A DNA stretch of 64,000 bases from Pseudomonadota bacterium (GTDB lineage Bacteria; Myxococcota_A; Polyangia; Haliangiales; Haliangiaceae): positions 1 to 64,000 of the forward strand of contig JAKSDA010000499.1 of NCBI GenBank assembly GCA_022360315.1. Reading direction: 5' to 3'. A program made the translations under genes and the position numbers. Numbering within the stretch: the stretch's first letter is position 1; the number at the start of each line of letters is the position of its first letter. The notes beneath the pieces are model-generated. The model had not been told where the DNA came from and did no database searches. It saw only the letters and a list, made by a program, of their open reading frames with translations. This document shows positions 29,254-38,900 of this stretch, piece after piece.

Positions 29254-30492
29254 ATGCCATCGCAAAACCAACCGCAGCGCGACTGTGACATCGTTATCTT
29301 TGGTGCGACCGGTTTTACCGGACGACTGGTTGCCGAGTATCTGGCCGATCAGGCCGGCGGTGGCAACGGCGGCGCCGAGCCGATGCGCTGGGCCATTGCC
29401 GGGCGCCACAGCGAGAAGCTGGAACAGCTCAAAAACACCCTCGAGCAGCGCAATCCGGCTTGCTCCTCGGTAGGCGTTATTCAGGCCGAATTGCACGACT
29501 GGGCCTCGCTGGTGTTCATGGCCCAGCGGGCCCGGGTGGTGCTCACCACGGTGGGTCCATTCATCAAGGACGGCGACCGTCTGGTTCATGCGTGCATCAC
29601 CGGTGGGGCCGACTATGTCGACATCACGGGCGAACCCGAGTTTGTCGATTCGGTGATCAACCAGTTTTACGCCCAGGCTCGAGAGAGCGGCCGGCGCATT
29701 GTCAATTGCTGCGGGTTTGACAGCATTCCGCACGATCTGGGCGCTCTGTACACGGTCGAGCAATTGCCCGAGGGGGTGCCCATCGAGATCGAGGGGTTTG
29801 TCCGGTCCAGGGGCTCGGTGTCGGGTGGCACCTGGCAATCGGCGATCACTGCGATGGCGCGGCTGCGCGCCTCGCGCAGGCAAACGGTCGCGCACAGAGC
29901 CGGAAATACGGCCGATCGATCATCGACCGAGAGCTCGAGCGGGCGCCGGGTGTATGCGATCAAGCCGCGTCTCCGCTACCACCGTGATCTGAAAGGCTGG
30001 GTGTTCCCCTTGCCGACCATCGACGGCTCGATCGTACGGCGCAGTGCGCGGGGCATCGAGCGCTATGGGCCGTCGTTCGGCTACGCTCATTACGGCGTAT
30101 CGCGCGCGCTGCATCGCATCGCCATGCTGGGTGCCGGACTCGGCGTAGTATTTGCGTTGGCTCAGCTCGGACCGACTCGCAACTTTTTGCTCGAACGCAA
30201 AAAGTCGGGCCAAGGGCCCGATGCGCGGGAGCGCGCATCCAATTGGTTCGAGGTCAAATTTGTCGGCAAGGCCGACAATACAAAGGTGATCACACGGGTC
30301 TCGGGCGGCGACCCCGGCTACGGCGAAACCGCCAAGATGGCCGCCGAAGCGGCCCTGTGTCTGGCCTTTGACCGCGACCGGCTGCCCGACGTGGCGGGAG
30401 TTTTGACTCCGGCCATCGCCATGGGAGATGTGCTGATCGAGCGCCTGCAAAAAGCCGGACTTCGTTTTGAAGTCCTCCAAACGTCACAGTGA
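29254..30492 (+). CDS. Saccharopine-dehydrogenase-like / trans-acting enoyl reductase family protein
   Basis: A 412-residue oxidoreductase. The N-terminus is a Rossmann fold with 'DIVIFGATGFTGRLVAEYL' (GxxGxxG-like), followed by 'VVLTTVGPFIKDGDRLVHAC', 'GADYVDITGEPEFVD' and 'NCCGFDSIPHDLGAL', the signature blocks of the saccharopine dehydrogenase superfamily branch that includes mycobacterial trans-acting enoyl reductases. Real saccharopine dehydrogenation is unlikely; the branch usually reduces lipid or polyketide intermediates with NADPH. A late hydrophobic stretch ('IAMLGAGLGVVFALAQLG', about 288-306) may contact membrane. It is divergent from the CHAT operon with a 221-base gap. No strong ribosome-binding site is seen. 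Confidence 0.85.
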   Translation: MPSQNQPQRDCDIVIFGATGFTGRLVAEYLADQAGGGNGGAEPMRWAIAGRHSEKLEQLKNTLEQRNPACSSVGVIQAELHDWASLVFMAQRARVVLTTVGPFIKDGDRLVHACITGGADYVDITGEPEFVDSVINQFYAQARESGRRIVNCCGFDSIPHDLGALYTVEQLPEGVPIEIEGFVRSRGSVSGGTWQSAITAMARLRASRRQTVAHRAGNTADRSSTESSSGRRVYAIKPRLRYHRDLKGWVFPLPTIDGSIVRRSARGIERYGPSFGYAHYGVSRALHRIAMLGAGLGVVFALAQLGPTRNFLLERKKSGQGPDARERASNWFEVKFVGKADNTKVITRVSGGDPGYGETAKMAAEAALCLAFDRDRLPDVAGVLTPAIAMGDVLIERLQKAGLRFEVLQTSQ

Positions 30493-30656
30493 GCCGGCCG
30501 GAAGGGTTGTGGCCGAGCATCGCAAAGACAGGCTCGTGGATGTCGAGAACCGGCCACGAAGTTCGCATCAGGTGCGAACTATCGCCATTTATCGTGGTTT
30601 TTCTGGCTCAGGCGACTTGTCATCGACCGCGGTGGTCCATTTACAGTACCGGAACC

Positions 30657-31556
30657 ATGAGGGAGCGTGAAGGCCACTTGTTGCGAGGGCGCAAATCAGA
30701 CGCGGGCCAGGAGCGTCCGCTGAAGACATTCTGGCACCACCCGTATGCGGATCTGATCAAGAAGCGAAAACCGCCGGGCTGGCAAGTGACCGTGGACAAA
30801 ACTCTTTCACTGGCGCCGAGGTCGGCCGATCAATTGCTTCTCTGCCGCAGCAGCACTGAGCGGCGGGACGACGAGGCAAACGTCATGCGTGGCCTGTGGC
30901 AGCACCTGACCGACACGGCGCTGCTTGAGTTCAAGGGGCCGACGAGCGGTCTGCGCGGGCGAGATCTACACAAATTGATAAGCTACGGAGCGGAGTACCT
31001 GTCGGAAGAGGACTGCGTGATAGAGAAGGCGTCCGAGCTGAGCCTGGTGCTGGCGGTACCCAAGGAAACTCCGACGCTGCGGCGAGAATACGAGCGATGC
31101 GAAGTGGAACCGGAGCTGCTTGGAGGCGGGTATGTGCGCCTGGTGGGAAGGAAGTATACTATGCTCGTAGTTCTGCTCGATCAGGTAGCCAATGCGGAGC
31201 ACGATGATTTTATCAGGGTGTTCACCGATGACAGGGCCAAGATCAAAGACCCGAAAGCCCTGTGGTGGGCAAACGCGTGGATCAGAAAGGTTCGAACGAT
31301 GGAAGAGCTAAAAGAACTGGAAGGATACGAGGACATGGTGGCGGGGCTCATCGAGTCACTCGGCGCCGAGGTGGTGCTGGGCCATTTCAACCCGGAGGAG
31401 CGGCTGGCAGGCCTGGACCCGGAGGAGCGGCTGGCAGGCCTGGACCCGGAGGAGCGGCTGGCAGGCCTGGACCCGGAGGAGCGGCTGGCAGGCTTGACTC
31501 CCGAGCAGCTGAAACGGCTGCGGGCTGCCCTAGACCAAAAGCTCAACGGGTCGTAG
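30657..31556 (+). CDS. PD-(D/E)XK / Rpn-like protein with PEERLAGL repeats
   Basis: A 299-residue protein. 'DTALLEFKGPTSGLRGRDLHKL' (Glu91-x-Lys93) fits the ExK half of a PD-(D/E)XK nuclease core, and the arrangement with 'LISYGAEYL' after it resembles Rpn-type recombination-promoting nucleases and DUF4351-like proteins; this is a moderate call. The C-terminus has four copies of the nine-residue unit PEERLAGLD encoded by near-perfect 27-base DNA repeats, then 'PEQLKRLRAALDQKL'. Such PEERLAGL tails occur in related proteins of other bacteria and form helices. The ATG at 30657 is the best start; a longer reading begins in the preceding gene. Possibly linked to mobile DNA, as a serine recombinase lies downstream. 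Confidence 0.65.
   Translation: MREREGHLLRGRKSDAGQERPLKTFWHHPYADLIKKRKPPGWQVTVDKTLSLAPRSADQLLLCRSSTERRDDEANVMRGLWQHLTDTALLEFKGPTSGLRGRDLHKLISYGAEYLSEEDCVIEKASELSLVLAVPKETPTLRREYERCEVEPELLGGGYVRLVGRKYTMLVVLLDQVANAEHDDFIRVFTDDRAKIKDPKALWWANAWIRKVRTMEELKELEGYEDMVAGLIESLGAEVVLGHFNPEERLAGLDPEERLAGLDPEERLAGLDPEERLAGLTPEQLKRLRAALDQKLNGS
31391..31498 (+). repeat. Four near-perfect 27-bp tandem repeats inside a gene
   Basis: The 27-base unit beginning CCCGGAGGAGCGGCTGGCAG occurs four times in a row, in frame, encoding PEERLAGLD. The first three units are identical; the last diverges only at its end. Such identity implies recent expansion or gene conversion. Confidence 0.92.
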
Positions 31557-31778
31557 CGCGACAGGCACGGCGGACAATCCGACTGTTATCTGCTCTGTCT
31601 GCGCGACCTGGACGTGGCGTCCGAGGCCGGAATATCGGCTACCGAGCTGAGTCGCGATGCGGAAAGATGCTGGGGCCCGGTGTGTCGCACTGAGCAAGCC
31701 CGATTCGACGAGCCGGTTTCGAGACGATCGAACAATGCTTTACGACTAGCCGCTGCTGCAGTCGCCTTTTCCGGTGGC

Positions 31779-32426
31779 TCATGCCTGCCGTTGCAGCGCC
31801 CGGCGGAGAGTCCGATGCGGAACGCCGAGCTCGCGGGCTGTGGCCCGGATGCTTTGGCCCGATTTGATCAATTTGCGGGCCCGGGCCACGTCGATCGCCC
31901 GGCGCGGCCGGCCGAGTTTGATACCGCGGCGACGAGCCGCCTCGAGACCGGCACGAACCCGGGCGCGAATGGCCTTGCGCTCCCACTCGGCCATGAGTAT
32001 GGCCATCTTGGCCATGAGCTCGCCGGCCGGGGTCGACGTATCGATACCATCCTCGATGCTCACGAACGTGCACCCGGTGGCGATCAACTCGTCGATGAAC
32101 ATGCATCCCTTGCCCGCGGTCCGGAAGGAACGATCTCCGCGAAAGATGACCACGGTGTCGAAGTGCCGTCGCCGGGCCCCGTCGAGAATCTCGCCGACCG
32201 CCTTGCGATACTGCGCGGCACCCCCTACCCCTTGCTCGTGGAAGTGGTTGACTACCTGCCAGCCCCGGGCGCGCACATATCGATCCACGGCCAGTTTTTG
32301 CGAGTCCAGCTTTTGGTCCTCGGTCGACACCCGGAGCCAAATCGCCACCCGCCGCACCGACGGATCGCCAGGGCGTTCGAACGCAGCTCGCAAGGCTCGA
32401 CTTCTGCCTCCCACGGTCGCGAGCAT
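31779..32426 (-). CDS. Serine recombinase (resolvase/invertase family)
   Basis: A 215-residue small serine recombinase. The N-terminal catalytic domain has 'RRVAIWLRVSTEDQ' with the nucleophilic Ser (about residue 34) in the usual R-x-S-T-x-D-Q block, then 'LDGARRRHFDTVVIFRGDRSFRTA' containing the active-site arginines, 'GELMAKMAILMAEWERKAI' (helix E) and 'RVRAGLEAARRRGIKLGRP'. The C-terminus is a short Hin-type helix-turn-helix ('SIRATARELGVPHRTLRRAL'). The size fits a resolvase or invertase rather than a large integrase. The start is uncertain: ATG 32426 is used, GTG 32450 or 32357 are possible. No flanking inverted crossover sites were recognised. It suggests a mobile or once-mobile segment around 30.6-32.8 kb. 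Confidence 0.85.
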   Translation of the reverse strand: MLATVGGRSRALRAAFERPGDPSVRRVAIWLRVSTEDQKLDSQKLAVDRYVRARGWQVVNHFHEQGVGGAAQYRKAVGEILDGARRRHFDTVVIFRGDRSFRTAGKGCMFIDELIATGCTFVSIEDGIDTSTPAGELMAKMAILMAEWERKAIRARVRAGLEAARRRGIKLGRPRRAIDVARARKLIKSGQSIRATARELGVPHRTLRRALQRQA

Positions 32427-32462
32427 ACCCCAGGCCTCACCCCCCAGCACAGCATAGAGGTG

Positions 32463-32801
32463 CTATTCGGAGTAGTAGTACCAGGTGCCGCTGTATTCGT
32501 CGTAGTACTCCCAGTGACCGTGATAGTGGTAGACCCAGCGCTCGTTGTGCCAGCGGCGATGATGGCCGCAGTGATGGTGATGATAGTGTGAGTCGTGGTA
32601 TTCGAGTACGGTCAACTGGCCCACGATGGCCGCGGTGATGATGGCCGCGGCAGCGACATTGGCAACGGCCGCGGCAGTGTGCGGCCGCATGTAGCACGAA
32701 CTCGCTGCCAGCGAGGTGCACAGGACAAACCCCGCCACGAGCCAGACGCGCCAACCAGTCACCCGTTTCGGGTCTGCGCTTCGGTGCTGATGTGATGTCA
32801 T
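32463..32801 (-). CDS. Small His/Tyr-rich predicted lipoprotein
   Basis: About 112 residues. A hydrophobic stretch 'WLVAGFVLCTSLAASSCY' makes a plausible lipobox (AASS-C), followed by an Ala/Val/Ile-rich segment ('AVANVAAAAIITAAIV') and a tail packed with His and Tyr ('HYHHHHCGHH', 'YHYHGHWEYYDEYSG'). The tail suggests metal or acid-surface binding, but no family is recognised. The ATG at 32801 is assumed; others at 32825 and 32846 are possible and none has a clear ribosome-binding site. It lies directly upstream of the recombinase on the same strand. Confidence 0.55.
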   Translation of the reverse strand: MTSHQHRSADPKRVTGWRVWLVAGFVLCTSLAASSCYMRPHTAAAVANVAAAAIITAAIVGQLTVLEYHDSHYHHHHCGHHRRWHNERWVYHYHGHWEYYDEYSGTWYYYSE

Positions 32802-32911
32802 GATGGCTGGCGACGCAATCGACATGCCGACTGTGATGCAATTCATTTCAGGTAATTACTCCAGGCCGGGGGTTACCATTAGATTACGCGCGTGGCGTCA
32901 ATGCAACAGTG

Positions 32912-33625
32912 TTATCGCCCGCCCGATCTGGCTCGCCGAGCCAACTGTACATCGAAAACACAGGCCAGCGCGCCTGGATCGCTCTGCGCGAGTGGGCCGG
33001 ATACCGGTGTCTTTGCCATGATCAGTCGATCTCTCGATCGGGCCGGACGCGAACGGAATACCCGGTCGATCTCGCGCAGTTCGTCGTCTCTGCGGCCAGC
33101 GAAATAAAGCTCGGTGACAAGGGCGCGGTGGTCGCGGTGCGCGAGCTTGAAATGAATGTGCGGAGATCGTGTGATGCCGGCGAATTTGTAGCTATTCGGC
33201 GCGATGGTGCGAAATCGGTATCGGCCGTCGCGATCGGTCCTTTGCGCGGCGAAATAGCCAAAATTGTCGTCCAGGGTGTTCTGGTCGCCGCCGCGCGGGT
33301 GTTTGTACAGGCCGTTTGCATCAGCTTGCCAGATGGTCACCAGCACGTCCGACAGCGGTCGGCACGCGCTGTCGCGCACGGTGCCGGCAAGGTGCAGCAC
33401 CTGACCGCGCGCCCGTCCGGTACGACCGGGCAGGGAGACCAGATCGCTGAGTTCGGGAATAGTGCCCGGAGGAAAAAACGGACCCGAATCGGTTGCCACC
33501 GCTGCCTTGCACTCGGTGGCGGCATGGCCGCGTCCGGCCCACCCCGCGACACCGAGGGCGGTGGTGGCAGAGAGTACTGCAGTGGAGAGAAACTGGCGGC
33601 GGTCAAACGGTTTATCACTCGGCAT
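32912..33625 (-). CDS. Tat-exported intradiol ring-cleavage dioxygenase-like protein
   Basis: A 237-residue protein. The N-terminus 'FDRRQFLSTAVLSATTA' is a Tat signal. The body fits the intradiol dioxygenase beta-sandwich fold: 'LAGTVRDSACRPLSDVLVTI' near 80-98 and all four Fe(III) ligands, Tyr107 ('ANGLYKHP'), Tyr146 ('APNSYKFAG') and His156/His158 ('RSPHIHFKLAH'). These are the ligands of catechol and protocatechuate 3,4-dioxygenases, so it may split a catechol ring, but secreted members of unknown substrate are common. No aromatic-degradation genes are adjacent. The start at 33625 is set by the Tat signal; the frame is open further upstream. A WD40-fragment gene ends 13 bases before it. 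Confidence 0.83.
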   Translation of the reverse strand: MPSDKPFDRRQFLSTAVLSATTALGVAGWAGRGHAATECKAAVATDSGPFFPPGTIPELSDLVSLPGRTGRARGQVLHLAGTVRDSACRPLSDVLVTIWQADANGLYKHPRGGDQNTLDDNFGYFAAQRTDRDGRYRFRTIAPNSYKFAGITRSPHIHFKLAHRDHRALVTELYFAGRRDDELREIDRVFRSRPARSRDRLIMAKTPVSGPLAQSDPGALACVFDVQLARRARSGGR

Positions 33626-33638
33626 GTCGGGTCCAATC

Positions 33639-34043
33639 TCACAACGCTCGGCGGCGCGCGAATGCTCGGTCGTTGGTCTGCACACTCCGGCCGTAAAATA
33701 CCGCGATCTGCTCGCGGCCATCGGCGCTCCACACGATGGCACGGCCCTCGGCTGTGCCGGCGATGATGCGGCGACTGTCGCCCGAAAACGCCACCGAAGA
33801 GGCCCAGCTCTCGGTCTCGCGAAAACCACGCACAGCGCCCTGGATCGGCACTCTCGAAACTGCCACGCCGAGCGATGTCGCGATCGCCACACGCTGTCCG
33901 TCCGTCGCCAGGGCCGCCTTGCGCGCGGTTCCAACTCCCACAACCAGAGTTTGTAGGAACTCGATCGACGCTTCTCTCGGTATCGAGGAAGGTGGAGCAG
34001 TGCTGGATGAAACGAGACCGGAGAGAAAGGAGCGCAACGACAT
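33639..34043 (-). CDS. Short WD40-like protein or remnant
   Basis: A 134-residue frame with two WD40-like blades ('AALATDGQRVAIATSLGVAV' and 'SSVAFSGDSRRIIAGTAEGR', then 'AIVWSADGREQIAVFYG'). A real propeller needs six or seven blades, so this is a fragment or a small blade pair that assembles with others. No signal peptide is evident. It begins 134 bases from the divergent phosphatase gene and could be co-transcribed with the dioxygenase. It may be a decayed end of a larger STAND/WD40 gene. Confidence 0.5.
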   Translation of the reverse strand: MSLRSFLSGLVSSSTAPPSSIPREASIEFLQTLVVGVGTARKAALATDGQRVAIATSLGVAVSRVPIQGAVRGFRETESWASSVAFSGDSRRIIAGTAEGRAIVWSADGREQIAVFYGRSVQTNDRAFARRRAL

Positions 34044-34177
34044 CGTGACGACGCAGTATAGCGCGCCTGCTTACATCGCGCCGGTCTACTCCCGCCTGGA
34101 TACTTCGGTCTGGCGATCTCTCATCCGCTCCCAGTCTTGACCCACAGTCGCCAATACCGAAAACTTGGTCCGCTCAG

Positions 34178-35896
34178 ATGAGAGTCGCCTTGTCATTGGC
34201 GTCCGCATGTTTAACCGCGTTTACGGGTGCGGCGTGTAGCGACGGCTGCCGAGAATGGTCGCCCGCCGCCCGGCCATTGGACCCACAGCCAGAGCGAGTG
34301 GCGTCGCAGCCGCCGCGGCTGGTCGTATTGGCGATCGTCGATCAGATGCCCAGCTGGACTTTTGTTCGCGACTCCACGCTGCTCGACGGAGGAATCGCCA
34401 GGCTGATAGACAGCGGGGTCTACTTTTCCACTGCCGAGTTTCCCTATTCAACCACCTTCACCGCGCCCGGTCACGCCGCTCTCGGCACCGGCGCTCCGCC
34501 GGCCAGGACGCAAATCCTGGGCAACTTCTGGTACGAGCCCAGTTCTCAAAAGACGGTATCTGCGATCGACGATCCTGCAAGCCCGGTCTTCCGGGTGGTC
34601 GGCCAGGGCGACCCGGACGGCACCGGGGCCGGGCACAGCGCGGGATCGGGACAGCGGATATCCGGCGTGCGGCTCCGTGTCGGCGGAATCGCCGAAGCGT
34701 TGCGCGATGCCACGGGCGGCGCGGGCAAATCGATCAGCGTTGGTCTGAAGGCCCGCGGTGCCGTCTTTGCCCTGGGCAGGCGGCCCGATCTCGCCATCTG
34801 GTACGATTCGAGCCAGCCCGCCATGACGACCAGTCGCTACTATACCAGAAATCTGCCGATTTGGCTGCACGACCTGGCTGCAAAACACCCCGTCGAGCCC
34901 CGTTTCCAGTTCATCTGGACTCCCCTCGCCAGTACAGATCACCGCCGCGTCACCGGCATTGCCGACGAGGCCGCTGGCGAGGGGCCGGATTACGGTCTGG
35001 GTATCTCCTTTCCCCACGCTATCTTCGAATCCCCCAACCCGGCCAAGGCCCTGCGCGCCACACCGATCGGCGACGACTTGGTCATCGAGGCCGCGCTCGC
35101 CGCCATTGTCGGCGAGTCTCTGGGCACCGACGACATTCCTGACGTTGTCGCCCTCAACCTGTCATCGCACGATTACGCCGGGCACTACTGGGGCCAGGAG
35201 TCATGGGAGCGACTCGATCTGTTTTTGCGGCTCGACCGCAAACTGGCCGTTTTTCTGTCCGAACTCGATCGCCTGGTGGGCCGCGGTGGCTACGCTGTGG
35301 TGTTGACCAGCGATCACGGCGCCACCCGTCTGGTCGAACACAGTCGCGCTGCGGGCCGTCCCGCTCATCGCGTACAAGTGACCCATATCGCGAAGATCGC
35401 CAATCGCGCTGCGTCTGCTGTGCTCGGCGAGGGCGCGTGGATCGCCCATACATCGTCGTCCAGCATTTCCATGGTACCAGTGTTTGCCACCCTATCCGCA
35501 GCCAGTCGCGAAGCAGCTGTGGAGGCCATTGCCCGGGCCGTGCTCGCCATACCCGGAATCGATTACGCCGTGCCCACGGAACGCATCGCCGGGCAATGCG
35601 ACAGGCGTCGGGGCATGGATGCATTTGCCTGCAACTCGGTAGTACCGGGCTTGTCCGGCGAGGTTTTTTTCGCCCCGGCGCCCAACAGTTTGGTCACGAC
35701 CGTCTACCATACCGGGACCACACACGGCTCGCCCAATCCAGACGACCGCACCGTGCCGGTCGTGATCATGGCTCCGGGCTGGGATCCCGCGGTGGTGCAC
35801 GAGCCGGTGTCCACTCTCCAGATAGCGCCGACCATTACTGACTTGTTGCAGATTCCGCCCCCCGAGGAAGCCACTGCGCCGCCGCTATACCCCTGA
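34178..35896 (+). CDS. Alkaline-phosphatase-superfamily (PafA/nucleotide pyrophosphatase-like) exported phosphoesterase
   Basis: A 572-residue exported enzyme with an N-terminal hydrophobic segment ending 'FTGAAC', possibly lipidated. It has the alkaline-phosphatase-superfamily metal sites: 'VVLAIVDQM' (Asp), 'YSTTFTAPGHAAL' with the nucleophilic Thr, 'NLSSHDYAGHYWG' (Asp, His), 'TSDHGAT' (Asp-His) and the late 'TGTTHGSPNPDD' (His). This order is that of PafA-like phosphomonoesterases and type I phosphodiesterases. It hydrolyses phosphate esters in the periplasm; substrate cannot be read. It is followed after 20 bases by the alpha-2-macroglobulin genes, so it is probably co-transcribed. It is shorter than PafA of Bacteroidetes only slightly. 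Confidence 0.87.
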   Translation: MRVALSLASACLTAFTGAACSDGCREWSPAARPLDPQPERVASQPPRLVVLAIVDQMPSWTFVRDSTLLDGGIARLIDSGVYFSTAEFPYSTTFTAPGHAALGTGAPPARTQILGNFWYEPSSQKTVSAIDDPASPVFRVVGQGDPDGTGAGHSAGSGQRISGVRLRVGGIAEALRDATGGAGKSISVGLKARGAVFALGRRPDLAIWYDSSQPAMTTSRYYTRNLPIWLHDLAAKHPVEPRFQFIWTPLASTDHRRVTGIADEAAGEGPDYGLGISFPHAIFESPNPAKALRATPIGDDLVIEAALAAIVGESLGTDDIPDVVALNLSSHDYAGHYWGQESWERLDLFLRLDRKLAVFLSELDRLVGRGGYAVVLTSDHGATRLVEHSRAAGRPAHRVQVTHIAKIANRAASAVLGEGAWIAHTSSSSISMVPVFATLSAASREAAVEAIARAVLAIPGIDYAVPTERIAGQCDRRRGMDAFACNSVVPGLSGEVFFAPAPNSLVTTVYHTGTTHGSPNPDDRTVPVVIMAPGWDPAVVHEPVSTLQIAPTITDLLQIPPPEEATAPPLYP

Positions 35897-35916
35897 CGTT
35901 CTGAGCCGGAGACAGC

Positions 35917-38900
35917 ATGCTCGCAAAGCGAAAAAAAATCGCTATCCTGGTCGCAATTGCCCTCGGTGTGGTCATCTACCTGGTGTGGCCGTCCGACTAT
36001 TGCCTGTCGGCCAGGTTCAAATACGGGATCACTGCGCGCTATTGCCCGGATGGTGAGCTGCGACAGAAACTGTATATCGACGGCTGGAATCTGCGCCGCG
36101 GCGGCACGGGCACAGTCTTGATCACGGCAGTGGCACTGTACAGTACGACTGTGTCGGACCAGTGGTATCAAGCCGAGGTCGCCGAGTCCGAGGCCACACT
36201 CGAACTTATCGGTCCGGACGGCAAGTCCACGCCGATCCGGCCTGCAGAACAGACCGAGTGGCAGCACGATGGCGGACAGACCCGGGCCGAAATCGCCCTG
36301 CCCGGCGATCTCGGCGACGGCGATTATGTCCTGCGAGCCCATGTCAACTCGTCGATCGGCGCCGGCCAGGTCGATCTGCCGCTGGCCCTGTACGCGCCGG
36401 CGCGCATTCATGTGATCACCGATCGCCCTCTCTACGAGCCGGGCAACCAGGTCGACGTTCGCGCTGTGGTCCTGCGCGCTCGCGATCTGGCTCCCATCGA
36501 CCGGCGTCCCGGTGCCTGGATCGTTCGCGATCCATCGGGTCAGGTTTTGCTCGAAGAAAAAGCAACGGCTGGAGAGTGGGGCGTGGTGGCGGGCAGTTTT
36601 CCACTCGACCGCGAGGCAGCCACCGGCACTTGGTCGGTAACCTGGCAGTCGGGCCGCGATCGGGGACAGGCGAAGTTTACCGTCGAGCCGTTCAAGCTGC
36701 CGCGGTTTCGCGTCGAATTGACCGCCGATCGGTCGTATTATGGACCAGGCCAAAAACCTGTTCTGCGCGGCATGGTGGTGTACAGTGCGGGTGCGCCGGT
36801 GTCCGGTGCCAAGATCGCGATGAAATGGTGGGTGGTGGGACGCTGGCCACCGCCCACAGCGTGGCTCGACGGTGCCCTGCCGACCTGGGCCCAGGCCGGG
36901 CCCAACGGCCGTTTTGTCGTCGAGCTGCCCGACATTCCATCCGATCTTCAGGGCCAGGCCAGGCTGATGGCGGGCCTCGGCGCCATCGATCCGGCCGGCG
37001 ATCGGGTCACCGGCTCGGCCTCTGTGTTGCTCAGCGAGGACGCCATACAGGTGCAGGCGATCACCGAGCTCGACGGCGGTCTGGTCCAAGACGCCAACAA
37101 TCGTGTCTATCTCCGGGTTACCACGGCCGACGGGCGTCCGCTCTCCGGCGCAGCGATCACGGTCAAGCCGGCGTGGTCCGTCGAGCAAGAGGGCATTCGA
37201 GCCGAGCTCGACCGCGACGGCGTGACGCGCATCCAGCTCGATCCCGGGCCACCGGTCAACGTGGTTATTCCGCCTCTGCCCGTGCGCCGCGCTTCGCGAT
37301 CGTCGCCCGGCCAGCTGGTTGCACGGGTAGCGGCCGACGAGTTGGTGTCCAACCAGGGCGCGCCGCTGGTCGATCAAGCGGAGATGGACACTTGGCTCGA
37401 GCCGCTCGAGCGCTGCGCCAAATGGGTCGAAAAATCGGCCCAGAAAGCCCATGTGGTGCTCCGTGTCGGGCCCGGCGGGACGGTCGCGGATGCCCTGGCA
37501 CGGGGCCGATCTGTTCTGGATGCGTGTGTCCTTTCCATCGTGCGCCGCCGCCGCTTGCCGGCCGGGCAAGACCGGCTTTACTCGCTGCGCTTTCAATACC
37601 AGCAGCCGCTCATGGCCAGACTGGATACCGAAGTGGTCAGTCCGTTCGACCTGCCCACGGGACTCGAGGCCGTGATCAAAGAAGCCGCGCTCGATGCCCG
37701 CGATTGCCTGCCGGGCGATGATCAGAGCGGCGTTCGGGCGGCCGGCGATTCGATCGACCGGCCGCTCGCTCGGGTGTTGTCCTGGCGGGTGCGAGCCAAA
37801 AGCCAGCGGATCGAGGTGTCGTGGATCCGCGCTTCGGCAGGCCCGACGGGCGGCCTGCCGGGCGCCGATTCGAGCGCTGAAACGATTTCGGCGAGTGTTG
37901 CCCACTGCCTGGTTTCGCGGGTCATCCGGCGTGCTCTGCCCGAGCCGGCCGGTCGAGATAGCGTTGGCCTGGTGCGCTACTGGCTCCGCCGACCCGATCC
38001 GGGCGACCAGCCGGTCGCCCCCCAGCCGACTGTCATGAAGGGGTACGAGCTTTTGGTTGCGGCCGAGATCGACGGCAAAAAAGCCGGTGAAACCAGGTTG
38101 CGCATGAAGCCGGGCACTGTGCCCGAACTGCGATTGCGCGCCGATCCGGTCCTGGCCGAGCCCGGTCGAGAGGTGACCGTGGCGCTGATTCGCGGCCCCG
38201 GTTTCACCGGCAACTTGCCCAAGAAGGTCACGGTCGAGCATTTTGGCGATCGCGAGACCATTGACGTCGGCGAGGAGTCGCGCACCGCGACGTTCAAGAT
38301 TCCGCAAGACGGCCGCGGCTGGTACCAGATCGCAGCGGGCGGAGCGCGTGCACTGGTCTATGTCCGGCCCGGCAATGACCTTGCGGTTTCGGTGACCCCG
38401 GAGCGCGCGCGTTACGCGCCAGGCGCCCAGGCGGTGTTGCGTATCGCCACCAAGATCGGCGGCTCGGGGGCAAAGGCGGCGGTTGGACTGATTGGTGTGG
38501 ATGAGAGCTTGGCCCAGCTGGTCCCCCTTCCTGGCCCCGACGAGCTCGGTCAGCTCAGGCCGGCAATTCCCATGACCGAGCTCGCCTTTGGCGCCATCGA
38601 CAGCCGCGCTCTGGTGCTGGGCCGAATTCGCGGCCAGTATGCCGCTGAAGCCACGATATTGCGCGTATCCTCCATTCCGGCGCTACCCGATATCGACGTG
38701 GTCATCGACGCCTCGGCCGAGACACCGTTCGATCCCATCGCCGAACTCACCGACCGCTTCTATATTGTGTTAAACCAGCTCCACAGCGAGGCCCGGAACT
38801 GGGAAACCAGCGCTGTAGCCGGCGAACAGATGAAACCCGAGACCATGGCCCAGCTGTGGGAACGAGCTCTCGACGCCTGTGCCCGGCGCGGTGACCGCAT

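Noticed and set aside
31391..31498. CRISPR-like short repeats
   Set aside because: In-frame coding repeat without spacers.
35704..38307. Long leftward open frame (867 codons) opposite the macroglobulin gene
   Set aside because: It is antisense to a well-supported gene, has the composition expected of a high-GC antisense frame and no domain.
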